Source of the DNA: Caballeronia sordidicola
GTDB taxonomy: Bacteria; Pseudomonadota; Gammaproteobacteria; Burkholderiales; Burkholderiaceae
Assembly (NCBI RefSeq): GCF_000729995.1
Contig: NZ_JNFG01000025.1
Span: 1 to 64,000, forward strand
Direction: 5' to 3'
DNA: 64,000 bases
The translations under genes and the position numbers were made by a program. The notes under the pieces are model-generated. The model ran no database searches. It saw only the letters and a program-made list of their open reading frames with translations, and was not told the origin of the DNA. This document shows positions 44,654 through 52,952 of the stretch, piece by piece (position 1 is the first letter of the stretch; each line of letters begins with the position of its first letter).

Positions 44654-45168
44654 GTGCCACTCACGATTTTCAACGATGCCGATTTGCGGCCCGGTTCCTC
44701 ACCGAGCAGCACACGCATGTGTTCACGTGCCCGCGAAAGTCGCGACATCACCGTTCCGGCCGGCACGTTCAGCACCACGGATGCCTCCTGATAACTCATG
44801 TCCTCGACGCAGACGAGCAGCATGACTTCGCGTTGCTCGACCGGCAAGCAATACAGCGCGCGTTGCACGTCGCGCAGCACGAGTCCGTCGACTTCACCCA
44901 CGGGCGCGGCCATTTGCCGCCACGGCGCGGTTTCATCGTCGACGGCAATATCACGCCGCCCGCGCAACTGATCGATATAGAGATTGCGCATGATAGTGAA
45001 CAGCCACGCGCGCAGATTGCTGCCGACACGAAATCCCTTCGACCGGCCCAGCGCGCGTTCGGTCACATCCTGCACGAGGTCATCGGCCCACGCACGGTCT
45101 CCCGTCAGCGCGCGCGCATAACGCCGCAACTGCGGAAGAACCCCAACGAGGTCGGTATCGAAGCTCAA
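44650..45168 (-). CDS. ECF-family RNA polymerase sigma factor
   Basis: A 172-residue extracytoplasmic-function sigma factor. Region 2 is RRYARALTGDRAWADDLVQDVTERAL and LRAWLFTIMRNLYIDQLR; region 4 is LPVEQREVMLLVCVEDMSYQEASVVLNVPAGTVMSRLSRAREHM. The first codon is TTG at 45168: no ATG or GTG in frame lies just upstream, and the ribosome site is weak. It sits downstream of a COG4315-like gene with a GGAAC-type promoter and upstream of its anti-sigma. Confidence 0.92.
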   Translation of the reverse strand: MSFDTDLVGVLPQLRRYARALTGDRAWADDLVQDVTERALGRSKGFRVGSNLRAWLFTIMRNLYIDQLRGRRDIAVDDETAPWRQMAAPVGEVDGLVLRDVQRALYCLPVEQREVMLLVCVEDMSYQEASVVLNVPAGTVMSRLSRAREHMRVLLGEEPGRKSASLKIVSGT

Positions 45169-45306
45169 CGGCCTATGCTCATGACTGGTTCACTTTCAGC
45201 GGTCCAGGCCACTGTTCGCGTGACGACGATATTGCCGCACGCGCACAGTGGCCATCGATCGCTTCTTGCTGGTCTCCATCGCGCTAATTGTTTACTTGCT
45301 TCACGC

Positions 45307-45681
45307 TTACTGCTTCACCGTGTGCCACATGTCCTTGAAATTGTCGCCGTTGGCATCGCCGGGTTTCTTGTCTTTCGCGAACGTGTAGACGCGCTTGCCT
45401 TTGTACGCCCACTGGTTACCGCCATCGCCCGCGGGCACGATGGTCCAGTCACCTTGGGGTTTGTCCGAGGTATCGGCCATGACCGCCGGCCACGCCTGGG
45501 CGCAACCGCCGCTGCATGCGCTCGCCCCCGATGCCGAATCTTTGTCAAACGTGTAGAGCGTCATGCCTTTCGCGTCGGTGTACATACCGCCTCCGGCCAT
45601 TGGCGGGGCGGCGTGAGCATTCAGGCTGAAGGCAACAACAAGGGTCAGGGCTGCAGCGAGCATCGGGGTTCGCTTTCTCAT
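45307..45681 (-). CDS. Exported COG4315-like protein (Yx(FWY)xxD repeats)
   Basis: A 124-residue secreted protein with a signal peptide (MLAAALTLVVAFSLNAHA). Two copies of the family motif are visible: LYTFDKD and VYTFAKD, each after a YTDAKG/YKGKR turn. A CSGGCAQ pair of cysteines lies in the first repeat. There is no lipobox, unlike many family members annotated as lipoproteins. It is the first gene of a probable operon with the ECF sigma and anti-sigma genes. Its function is unknown. Confidence 0.85.
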   Translation of the reverse strand: MRKRTPMLAAALTLVVAFSLNAHAAPPMAGGGMYTDAKGMTLYTFDKDSASGASACSGGCAQAWPAVMADTSDKPQGDWTIVPAGDGGNQWAYKGKRVYTFAKDKKPGDANGDNFKDMWHTVKQ

Positions 45682-45996
45682 GTTGTTTGTCTCGTTCCAT
45701 GTGTGCAGGTACGGGATAAACGGATGATGCTCGCGGAATATTCCGGTACCTGACAAATATTTCGACTGTGTTCCGTAATTTTGATCGTATGGATTAGCTG
45801 GTGCGCGTTGGGATACACGAGGCGGGCAAACGGACGAACGCGTGACCGGGGGCGCCGTATCTGGCGACTTGGCTACAATCGACGGCATCAGCCGTGCGCT
45901 TCTCCGCCAGCCGCCGGACCAGGCATGCCGATTCACATTTTTCCGGCCATGAACGGGCCGATCAGCCAAAACCTGGCTTGAAACGAACGAGGTGAA
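45682..45996. other. Intergenic region between the COG4315-like gene and the CoA-transferase gene
   Basis: A 315-base divergent gap. It contains an ECF-type promoter on the minus strand (45751-45774), a perfect 12-bp palindrome CGGAATATTCCG (45734-45745) near the predicted start site, and the CoA-transferase ribosome site (GAGGTG). No other gene was recognised. Confidence 0.55.
45751..45774 (-). promoter_or_regulatory. Candidate ECF-sigma promoter for the COG4315-sigma-anti-sigma operon
   Basis: On the minus strand GGAAC (45774-45770) is followed after 15 bases by GTCA (45754-45751). ECF promoters typically have a GGAAC -35 and a GTC or CGTC-like -10 at about this spacing. The start site would fall near 45744, inside the palindrome CGGAATATTCCG, giving a leader of about 60 bases. 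Autoregulation by the encoded sigma is inferred. Confidence 0.55.
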
Positions 45997-47289
45997 ATGG
46001 TGCAGGACAGCAAGAACCAACCGACGCCGGAGAACCCGGGCGCGAACATGAACATACCTAGAAAACGCCCGTTGGATGGCATTCGTGTACTGGATTTATC
46101 GAGGGTGCTGGCGGGGCCGTGGTGCACGCAGAACCTCGCGGATCTCGGGGCGCAAGTGATCAAGATCGAGCGTCCCGGCGCTGGCGACGATACCCGCACG
46201 TGGGGCCCGCCGTTCCTGCGCGACGCCGAGGGCCGGGACACATCGGAGAGCGCGTATTTTTTGTGCGCGAACCGCAACAAGCAGTCGGTTGCCATCGACA
46301 TGAGTTCACCCGAAGGCGCCGCGGTGATTCGCGAGTTCGCGAAGTCATGCGACGTAGTCGTTGAAAACTTCAAGGTCGGTGGGCTCAAGAAGTATGGGCT
46401 GGACTACGAGAGTCTTTCGGCGATCAATCCGCGGCTTGTGTACTGCTCGATAACGGGGTTTGGGCAAAGCGGACCGCTATCGCAACGCGCGGGCTACGAC
46501 TTCCTGATCCAGGGCATGGGCGGGCTGATGAGCATTACCGGCGAGCCCGACAGCGTAGCGGGCGGCGGTCCGGAAAAAGTCGGCGTGGCGGTGACGGATC
46601 TGATGGCCGGCATGTACGCCACCACCGGCGTGCTCGCCGCGCTGATGGAGCGCGGAAAAAGCGGGCTCGGGCAACATCTGGACATCGCGTTGCTCGATTG
46701 CCAGCTCGCCATGCTCGCTAACCAGTCCATGAATTACCTCACCACGGGAATCGCGCCACAGCGAATGGGCAACGCGCATCCGAACATCGTGCCGTATCAG
46801 ACCTTCGCCGCGAGCGATGGACATGTGATCGTCGCATGCGGCAACGATAGCCAGTTTCGTTCGCTGTGCACTGCGATGAACGTGCCGGAACTTGCGCTCG
46901 ATGCACGTTTCGCCACCAATAGCGGGCGTAGCGTGAACCGGGCGGAATTGTTGCCGCAACTGGCGGAGGTCTTCATCACGCGTCCTCGCAACGCTTGGGT
47001 TGCCACGCTCGAGGCGTGCGGCGTGCCATGCGGGCCGATCAACGATATCGAGCAGGCCTTCAATTCCGAACAGGCGCAATTTCGCGGCGCGGCGCGGGAG
47101 ATACCGCATCCCGTCGCGGGCGTTGCGCCGACGGTGGCGAGTCCGCTGCGTTTATCGGCTACGCCGGTTGCGTACGATCAGGCGCCCCCGATGCTCGGAC
47201 AACATACGAGCGCCATGTTGCACGACGTACTTGGAATGAGCGATGTACAGATCGAGGAACTGATGCGGACGGGGGTAATTGGCACGTAG
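45997..47289 (+). CDS. CaiB/BaiF (family III) CoA-transferase
   Basis: A 430-residue family III CoA-transferase, moving CoA between carboxylates or onto an organic acid. The N-terminal fold motif is LDLSRVLAGPWCTQNLADLGAQVIKIERPG, the catalytic Asp lies in KVGVAVTDLMAGMYAT, and the SITGFGQSGPL motif is present. GAGGTG precedes ATG 45997. It has no neighbouring CoA ligase or dehydratase to reveal a pathway, so substrate is unassigned. Confidence 0.92.
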   Translation: MVQDSKNQPTPENPGANMNIPRKRPLDGIRVLDLSRVLAGPWCTQNLADLGAQVIKIERPGAGDDTRTWGPPFLRDAEGRDTSESAYFLCANRNKQSVAIDMSSPEGAAVIREFAKSCDVVVENFKVGGLKKYGLDYESLSAINPRLVYCSITGFGQSGPLSQRAGYDFLIQGMGGLMSITGEPDSVAGGGPEKVGVAVTDLMAGMYATTGVLAALMERGKSGLGQHLDIALLDCQLAMLANQSMNYLTTGIAPQRMGNAHPNIVPYQTFAASDGHVIVACGNDSQFRSLCTAMNVPELALDARFATNSGRSVNRAELLPQLAEVFITRPRNAWVATLEACGVPCGPINDIEQAFNSEQAQFRGAAREIPHPVAGVAPTVASPLRLSATPVAYDQAPPMLGQHTSAMLHDVLGMSDVQIEELMRTGVIGT

Positions 47290-47343
47290 ATACTTTATGA
47301 CAATTTTCATCTTGACTCACCTAAAGTGCATCAAGGTATCGTC

Positions 47344-47388
47344 GGTCATGTGAAATCCACGCAAGCACGCAGGATGCAAACCATGACC
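47344..47388. repeat. Inverted repeat upstream of the small-protein/DUF1828 pair
   Basis: GGTCATG (47344-47350) and CATGACC (47382-47388) form a perfect 7-bp inverted repeat with 31 bases between, just before the ATG at 47393. It could be an operator of a self-regulated cassette or chance. Confidence 0.35.
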
Positions 47389-47392
47389 TCAT

Positions 47393-47851
47393 ATGATCGA
47401 CGATCTTCCACGGGACGAGGCGGAACGGCTGTTGGGCCTTATCAAATTTGGCGATCCTTCAACGGGATGGAGAAGGCGCCAGCAAACAATAAGTTGGGCG
47501 AAATGCGAATTCGGTGTTACGGATGCCGAGGGCAGGCGCATCCAGGGCATCACGGCCGATCTATCTGTTCGATACAGCCGGCGACCGCACCTTAAGCAGT
47601 TCCTGTTCAGCATGTATTACTCCCAGCATCGGGGTAATCGCCGTGCGTACCAGTTCGATGTCTTTCAAAGTGGTCGGCGACCGGCTGATGCTCATCAGCG
47701 TCCTCACGAACACGTGGGTCGTGATCGTTTAGCGGGACACGCTGAATGGTCCGCAATCAGTTTCGCGGGTGCGCTGCTGCTCTTCTGCAAAAAGACCAAC
47801 TTAACGCTGACGGGCGTCTTACCTGATCCATTGGTTCCGGAGTCGAAATGA
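47393..47851 (+). CDS. Hypothetical small protein (possibly DUF6978-like), first gene of a two-gene cassette
   Basis: A 152-residue protein with no recognised catalytic motif. It starts with a short helix (IDDLPRDEAERLLGLIK), then basic and beta-rich segments (LSVRYSRRPHLKQFLFSMYY and RRAYQFDVFQS). The C-terminal part has HQRPHEHVG and SFAGALLLFCKKTNL motifs that I recall from DUF6978-type proteins. The family call is a tentative recollection. The stop overlaps the next gene by four bases (ATGA). The ribosome site is weak. Confidence 0.6.
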   Translation: MIDDLPRDEAERLLGLIKFGDPSTGWRRRQQTISWAKCEFGVTDAEGRRIQGITADLSVRYSRRPHLKQFLFSMYYSQHRGNRRAYQFDVFQSGRRPADAHQRPHEHVGRDRLAGHAEWSAISFAGALLLFCKKTNLTLTGVLPDPLVPESK

Positions 47852-48633
47852 ATATCCAGTCGTCCTGCCAGCACATGTGCGCAAACCTCGGCTTCGGCTG
47901 CGTGGAACTAGAAGATGAATACCCGCCCATGATGGCTCTTCAAACTCCGTTTGGCTTTTACGGTGGCGACCCATTCGAGATCTATGCGGAATATCTGGGG
48001 GACCGCGAGCAAATAAGGTTCTTTGATTCAGGAGGGACGCTGTTCCACTGCTTCGCCCGCCAGATCAGTTCATTTCATCTGCGGGACTATCAGGTGGTGA
48101 AAGCAGCGATCAAGCAGCCCGGCATCAACGTGACGCACGAGGGTGAAATTGAAGGCACGTTTGAAATTGCCAACATGGCGTCAGGGTTCGCGAGCTATGT
48201 AGACGCGTTACTCAGTCTGGCCAGATGGGAGTTCGATAACGCCGGCACCGACTTCGCGGTTCGCGAACCCAACCTGATCGGTGACACAAGGCTTTATCTC
48301 AACGCAATGAAGCCGGATGTTCCGGCAATCAAGAGCACACGCAAGGCCGCGGGCGTGTCGGGTCGTCAGTGTGGCTTCGACCTGTCGCAGGGTGACACGC
48401 AGATCGACGTGATCTCATGTCATCGCAACGCTTCGTCGTCGGAGCTCTACAAGCTTGTTGACCTGCGTGGCAGTGCGCTGACCGCCAAAATGCCGATCAT
48501 CGTGGTGGTGGACGACCGTTTGCTACCCGAGCAGGCGGATCGTGAGGTGGCTGTGATTGGCCAGTACGCCGAGGCGTGGCCTATGAGAAAGCTGATCGAG
48601 GCAGCGGCGGGTGGCGGTTTGACGCGGCATTGA
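47848..48633 (+). CDS. DUF1828/DUF1829-type protein, second gene of the cassette
   Basis: A 261-residue protein of unknown function. The N-terminal half (about 35-115; IYAEYLGDREQIRFFDSGGTL) resembles DUF1828. The C-terminal half (about 165-250) resembles DUF1829, with the run CGFDLSQGDTQIDVISCHRN and IVVVVDDRLLPEQADREVAVIGQY. Neither domain has a defined activity to my knowledge. It is translationally coupled to the upstream small gene, a pairing seen in other bacteria (recollection), which suggests one functional unit. Confidence 0.75.
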   Translation: MNIQSSCQHMCANLGFGCVELEDEYPPMMALQTPFGFYGGDPFEIYAEYLGDREQIRFFDSGGTLFHCFARQISSFHLRDYQVVKAAIKQPGINVTHEGEIEGTFEIANMASGFASYVDALLSLARWEFDNAGTDFAVREPNLIGDTRLYLNAMKPDVPAIKSTRKAAGVSGRQCGFDLSQGDTQIDVISCHRNASSSELYKLVDLRGSALTAKMPIIVVVDDRLLPEQADREVAVIGQYAEAWPMRKLIEAAAGGGLTRH

Positions 48634-48677
48634 GGTCGAAGGCGGCAGTCGAAACCCGGGAAAGATCGTGCAGATGC

Positions 48678-49961
48678 TCAAAGCTGCCAATCGAGCAACG
48701 GCATCGCTTTCTCTATCAGCTTCTCCAACCTCGGTCGATGCAGCCAGTCTTCGTAGGTAACGAGCTGTGACTTTTCTATATCGGCGTCGAAGATCGCGCT
48801 TTGCTGACGGGCGAATTCGCGATCGTAGATATTGAGGTTCGCTTCGTCGTTGAGCTTGAACGAGCGGCTGTCGAAATTCGTCGATCCGACCGAAACCAGG
48901 TAATCGTCGACTACGAGCAATTTGCAATGAAACATGGTCGGCTGATATTCATGGATTTCGATACCCGCGGCCAAGAGATCTCCCCAGCAGGCGCGGGAGG
49001 CTTCACGCACGGTATGCGTGTCGATGCGTTTTCCCGGCGTCACAATGCGCACTCTCACGCCGCGCCGTGCGGCTTCCACCAGGGCGTTGATCGCGAGGCC
49101 ATCGGGGACGAAATATGCGCTTGCCAGATGAATGGTGTGCGTAGCCGCCGTGATCGCCATGAGATACATCAGTTCCATGTCGTCGGCGCCGTGGGTGGGG
49201 GAGCTGCTGAACATGTGCGCAACCCCATTACTGGCATCGCCTTCCGGCAATGGTGGTATCTCAGGAAAGTACGCAGGACCATGCAGCACATTGCCGGTCA
49301 CCTTGATCCAGTTGTCCATGAACACGGCCTGCATGTGTCCAACTACCGGGCCTTCCACCCGGAAATGCGTGTCGCGCCAATGCTTTTCGTTTTGCGCGTG
49401 GCCGGTCCATTCCTCTGCAATCCCAACACCACCGGTGAAACCCACGCGGCCGTCGATGATCAGCAGCTTCCGGTGCGTCCGGTTATTCATTCGTCCGAGC
49501 CCGGTCCAGTGCGGCTTGTGATATTGCACAACGTCGGCACCGGCTTGCCGCAGTTCGTCGAGATAACGATGATCCATTTTCTTGCAACCCACCCAGTCAA
49601 GCAGGATATGCACCGCAACGCCCGAGCGCGCTTTTTCGGATAACGCCGCCGCAAATCGCGCGCCAATTTCACCGGACCAGTAGATAAACGTTTCGAAGGT
49701 AATGGTCTCTTTGGCGGACTGAATGCCATCAAGCATGGAAGGGAAGATTTCGTTGCCGTTCAGCAGCACTTCATACCGGTTGCCGGACGTCACCGGAGGA
49801 CCCAGCAAGAGGCTCATTGAACGAATGAATTGCGGGTCGTCGCTGGAATACAGCCGGTCGATGTTGTGCTCGACCTTCTTTTCGCCGCTTACGAAGTTCG
49901 CGAGGATCAGGACCACGACGAGCGTGACGACTACCGTTAGCGGTATGGCGAGCAAGAGCAT
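48678..49961 (-). CDS. Cardiolipin synthase-like phospholipase D family protein
   Basis: A 427-residue PLD-superfamily protein, probably making cardiolipin from two phosphatidylglycerols. An N-terminal membrane helix (LAIPLTVVVTLVVVLILANF) is followed by two HKD motifs: H163, K165, D170 in THRKLLIIDG and H345, K347, D352 in FHCKLLVVDDYLVSVGSTNFDSRS. The single N-terminal helix and FIYWSGEIG match ClsB-like synthases. It is not in an operon with other lipid genes, so the paralogue type is uncertain. Confidence 0.9.
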   Translation of the reverse strand: MLLLAIPLTVVVTLVVVLILANFVSGEKKVEHNIDRLYSSDDPQFIRSMSLLLGPPVTSGNRYEVLLNGNEIFPSMLDGIQSAKETITFETFIYWSGEIGARFAAALSEKARSGVAVHILLDWVGCKKMDHRYLDELRQAGADVVQYHKPHWTGLGRMNNRTHRKLLIIDGRVGFTGGVGIAEEWTGHAQNEKHWRDTHFRVEGPVVGHMQAVFMDNWIKVTGNVLHGPAYFPEIPPLPEGDASNGVAHMFSSSPTHGADDMELMYLMAITAATHTIHLASAYFVPDGLAINALVEAARRGVRVRIVTPGKRIDTHTVREASRACWGDLLAAGIEIHEYQPTMFHCKLLVVDDYLVSVGSTNFDSRSFKLNDEANLNIYDREFARQQSAIFDADIEKSQLVTYEDWLHRPRLEKLIEKAMPLLDWQL

Positions 49962-50217
49962 GTCGGATTCCGGAGGAGACGAGCTGCAATGGGGAGAGAG
50001 GCGTACGCGGTGCAGGAGCCAGGAAGCGCGGCTATGCGTGCTGGAGTTCCGACACGCCTTGTAGCAAGTGACGGACCTCCTATTTATTGCACTGCGGCGA
50101 TGGATCTAACTCCGGCCGTTTCCACGGCAATCGCGCGACCGAGCGCTTCACGGCGCCGGCTTTTTGCAGTTTCGATACAGACGCAAGTTCGCGGCTCCCC
50201 GAGCCGCAGCAAATCGC

Positions 50218-50661
50218 TCACTCGTCCACAATCGTGCTCAGGTTCACGCGCACGCGTCGCAGCAGGGAGATCAGTTGCGCGCGCTCGTCCGCATCGAGCC
50301 CTGCCAACGCTTCAGCGGCGACTGCATCGCCCACTCGGCGTGCCTTGCCGAGTGCGCCTTCAGCCTTTGCCGTCATCCTCACCGTTCGTTCTCGACGGTC
50401 ATCGGGATTCGAAAAGCGTTCGATCCAGCCGCCTTCTTCCATCCGATCGAGCAGGCGACCGGCCGATATCGGCGCGACTTCCAGCAGATCGGCCAGCCGG
50501 GCCTGGTTCACATCGCCGAAATGGGACAGATAGGCGAGCGCGCGGCATTGCGCCCGCGTGAGATCTAGGGACGATTTCGCGAGTTCGTCGAAGCGCTTGC
50601 TGCACAAGCGACCAACGTCCGAGATCAGAAAACCAAAGCGCTTGTCGAGGTGCGTTTCCAT
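50218..50661 (-). CDS. MarR-family transcriptional regulator
   Basis: A 147-residue winged-helix regulator. ATG 50661 (METHLDKRFGFLISDVGRLC) is the natural start; open frame upstream to 50994 covers the intergenic region. The winged helix is LTRAQCRALAYLSHFGDVNQARLADLLEVAPISAGRLLDRMEEGGWIER, with the wing at NPDDRRERTVRMTAKA. It is divergent from a DHA2 efflux gene, with a palindromic operator between them, a classic repressor arrangement for multidrug or phenolic sensing. Confidence 0.92.
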   Translation of the reverse strand: METHLDKRFGFLISDVGRLCSKRFDELAKSSLDLTRAQCRALAYLSHFGDVNQARLADLLEVAPISAGRLLDRMEEGGWIERFSNPDDRRERTVRMTAKAEGALGKARRVGDAVAAEALAGLDADERAQLISLLRRVRVNLSTIVDE

Positions 50662-50734
50662 GCACGGATTATACGAAAGAAGCCCTCGCCCACATGCATT
50701 CGGGAAGCACGGGTTTCCCCGGATTTTTGACACC

Positions 50735-50762
50735 TTGTTCCAATCATCAGCCTGTTTATAAT
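50735..50762 (+). promoter_or_regulatory. Promoter of the DHA2 efflux gene
   Basis: TTGTTC (50735-50740) and a perfect -10 TATAAT (50757-50762) are 16 bases apart. The -10 overlaps the left half of the 20-bp palindrome, so an operator-bound repressor would block polymerase. Confidence 0.6.
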
Positions 50763-50777
50763 AAGCATGCTTATTAT
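50758..50777. promoter_or_regulatory. 20-bp perfect palindrome, MarR operator
   Basis: A perfect 20-base palindrome, AT-rich with AAGCATGCTT at its centre, overlaps the -10 element of the efflux gene. MarR dimers bind palindromes of about this size. It lies 97 bases from marR and 45 bases from the efflux gene, in the shared divergent promoter region. Confidence 0.75.
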
Positions 50778-50821
50778 TAAAATAAGAGAGTAAGCAACCT
50801 GCTAACCGAATCGGCGCCTGA

Positions 50822-52366
50822 ATGTCCTCTGAATCAATGCCGGCAAGCGCGGTGCCGGCCGCGCCGCTCAATCGGCCCATGCTCACGATCTCGATCATGC
50901 TTGCAACGCTGATCCAGACGCTCGACAGCACGATCGCCAATGTCGCGCTGCCGCATATGCAGGGCACGCTGTCGGCGTCGCAGGACGAGATCACGTGGGT
51001 GCTGACGTCCTACATCGTTGCGGCGGCGATCGCCACGCCGCTGACGGGCTGGTTATCCGATCGGCTGAGCACGAAGCGCCTGCTGATCATTTCTATTGGT
51101 GGCTTCACGATTGCGTCGGCGCTGTGCGGGTTATCGGAGAGTCTTGCGCAGATTGTCGCGTCGCGATTGCTGCAGGGGATTTTTGGAGCCTCGCTCGTGC
51201 CGCTTTCGCAATCCATCCTGCTCGACATCAATCCGCGCGAAAAGCAGGGCCAGGCGATGGCCGTCTGGGGCATGGGCGTGATGGTCGGGCCAATTCTCGG
51301 GCCGACACTCGGCGGCTGGCTGACCGATAGCTACAACTGGCGCTGGGTATTTTTCATCAACGTGCCGATTGGCGCGTTTGCGCTCTTTGGCGTGGTGACG
51401 TTCCTGCCGGCGCGAGCGGCGAAGCTCGGGGTGAAATTCGACGCGTTCGGCTTCGCCACGCTGGGTCTGGCGATCGGCGCGTTGCAGGCCATGCTCGATC
51501 GCGGCGAGCAGCTCGATTGGTTTAGTTCGCTCGAAATCCGCATCGAAGCCATTCTCGCAGTGCTGAGCTTCATCTTTTTTCTCGCGCACACAGCGACCGC
51601 CGGCAAGCGTTCATTCTTCAAGTACGAGCTGTTGAAGGACCGCAATTTCGCAACCGGCGTGTTGTTTATTTTCATGATTGGCGCGGTGATGTACGCGACC
51701 CGTGCGTTGTTGCCGCCGATGCTGCAAAACCTGATGAACTATCCTGTCGCCACGACCGGTCTGGTCACGGCGCCGAGCGGCGCGGGAACGATGGTCGCCA
51801 TGCTGGTCGCCGGGCGGCTACTACGACGTATCGACGCGCGTCTGTTGTTGCTCGCCGGTTTTCTCGTTTCGGCGTTCGCGCTCTGGCAGATGATGCATTA
51901 CACGCTCGTGCTGTCCGCGTCGGACATCGTGTGGCCCGGCGTGATCCAGGGTTTTGGCCTGGGTTTCGTCTTCGTGCCGCTCAGTGCGCTGACGTTTTCC
52001 ACGCTGACGCCCGAACTACGCGCTGACGGCACCGCGACCTACAGCCTGATGCGAAACATTGGCAGCAGTATCGGCATCTCGATCGTGCAGACCATGATGA
52101 CGCGCGGCACGCAGGTCGCGCACGCCGATCTTGCGGCGAATGTGAACGTGTTCAATCCGTCGATGCAGCCCATGCTCGAGAGTGGATCGCAGTTGAGTCT
52201 CGCGCTGATGGATCAGTCGATCAATCAGCAGGCGCAGATGATCGCGTACCTGAATGACTTCAAGTTGATGTTTGTGGCGACCTTGCTGGTGATGCCGCTG
52301 CTGTTGCTGATCCGGCCGATGCGAAGTGCTGCCAGCGAAACACTCGCTCACGCAGCCGCGGATTGA
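50822..52366 (+). CDS. DHA2-family (14-TM) drug efflux MFS transporter
   Basis: A 514-residue EmrB/QacA-type proton-drug antiporter. The helix 1 signature LDSTIANVALPHMQGTL and ITWVLTSYIVAAAIATPLTGWLSDRLSTKR (motif A) are present, and WGMGVMVGPILGPTLGGWLTDSYNWRWVFFINVPIG is motif C, typical of the DHA families. About 14 hydrophobic segments are seen. Usually an EmrA-like membrane-fusion partner works with EmrB; none is in this window. It is probably repressed by the divergent MarR protein. Confidence 0.92.
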   Translation: MSSESMPASAVPAAPLNRPMLTISIMLATLIQTLDSTIANVALPHMQGTLSASQDEITWVLTSYIVAAAIATPLTGWLSDRLSTKRLLIISIGGFTIASALCGLSESLAQIVASRLLQGIFGASLVPLSQSILLDINPREKQGQAMAVWGMGVMVGPILGPTLGGWLTDSYNWRWVFFINVPIGAFALFGVVTFLPARAAKLGVKFDAFGFATLGLAIGALQAMLDRGEQLDWFSSLEIRIEAILAVLSFIFFLAHTATAGKRSFFKYELLKDRNFATGVLFIFMIGAVMYATRALLPPMLQNLMNYPVATTGLVTAPSGAGTMVAMLVAGRLLRRIDARLLLLAGFLVSAFALWQMMHYTLVLSASDIVWPGVIQGFGLGFVFVPLSALTFSTLTPELRADGTATYSLMRNIGSSIGISIVQTMMTRGTQVAHADLAANVNVFNPSMQPMLESGSQLSLALMDQSINQQAQMIAYLNDFKLMFVATLLVMPLLLLIRPMRSAASETLAHAAAD

Positions 52367-52371
52367 CGACA

Positions 52372-52881
52372 TTACTTCATGGATGAATCGCGTGAAAGCT
52401 CGCGCTGGGTCAGATACATGCGCAGATCGAATTCGATCTGGTGATACCCCGGCTGCATGAATTCGCATAGCCGATAAAACGCCTTGTTGTGGTCGCTTTC
52501 CTTCAAATGCGCGAGTTCATGCACGACGATCATGCGCAGGAATTCAGGCGGTGCTTCCTTGAACAAGGCGGCCACGCGAATCTCCTTCTTTGCCTTGAGC
52601 TTGCCGCCCTGCACGCGTGATATGGCCGTGTGCAGACCGAGCGCATGACGCAGGACGTCGAGCTTGGCGTCGTACATCACCTTATCGATAGCGGGCGCCA
52701 CGCGCAGGAACTCCTGCTTCAGATCCGTGGTGTACTGATACAGCGCGCGGTCCGATTGCACCGCGTGCCGCTGCGGATAACGGTCGGCGAGATACACGCC
52801 AAGCTGGTCATCGGCAATCAGTTTGCGGACCTTGTCCTGAAGCGTTTGCGGATAAGCGCTGAGATATTTCAAAGGAAGCAT
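52372..52881 (-). CDS. YgjP-like zinc metallopeptidase (M48-type HExxH)
   Basis: A 169-residue protein with the zinc-binding helix VVHELAHLKESDHNKAFYRLCEFMQPGY (HELAH at 121-125, third ligand probably His131). This is the YgjP/WLM-like gluzincin arrangement of the COG1451 group. It lacks a signal peptide, so it is probably cytoplasmic. It is convergent with the efflux gene. Substrate unknown. Confidence 0.85.
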   Translation of the reverse strand: MLPLKYLSAYPQTLQDKVRKLIADDQLGVYLADRYPQRHAVQSDRALYQYTTDLKQEFLRVAPAIDKVMYDAKLDVLRHALGLHTAISRVQGGKLKAKKEIRVAALFKEAPPEFLRMIVVHELAHLKESDHNKAFYRLCEFMQPGYHQIEFDLRMYLTQRELSRDSSMK

Positions 52882-52952
52882 GATGGGATGTAACCGCCGA
52901 GTGGTGCCTTATGCATTATAGGGACCATGACTCGGTCGTTACATCCCTTGGA

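Noticed and set aside
47514..47732. 72-aa frame overlapping the small-protein gene
   Set aside because: It is shifted relative to the 152-aa frame, which reads through with family-like C-terminal motifs and couples to the next gene; no frameshift is needed.
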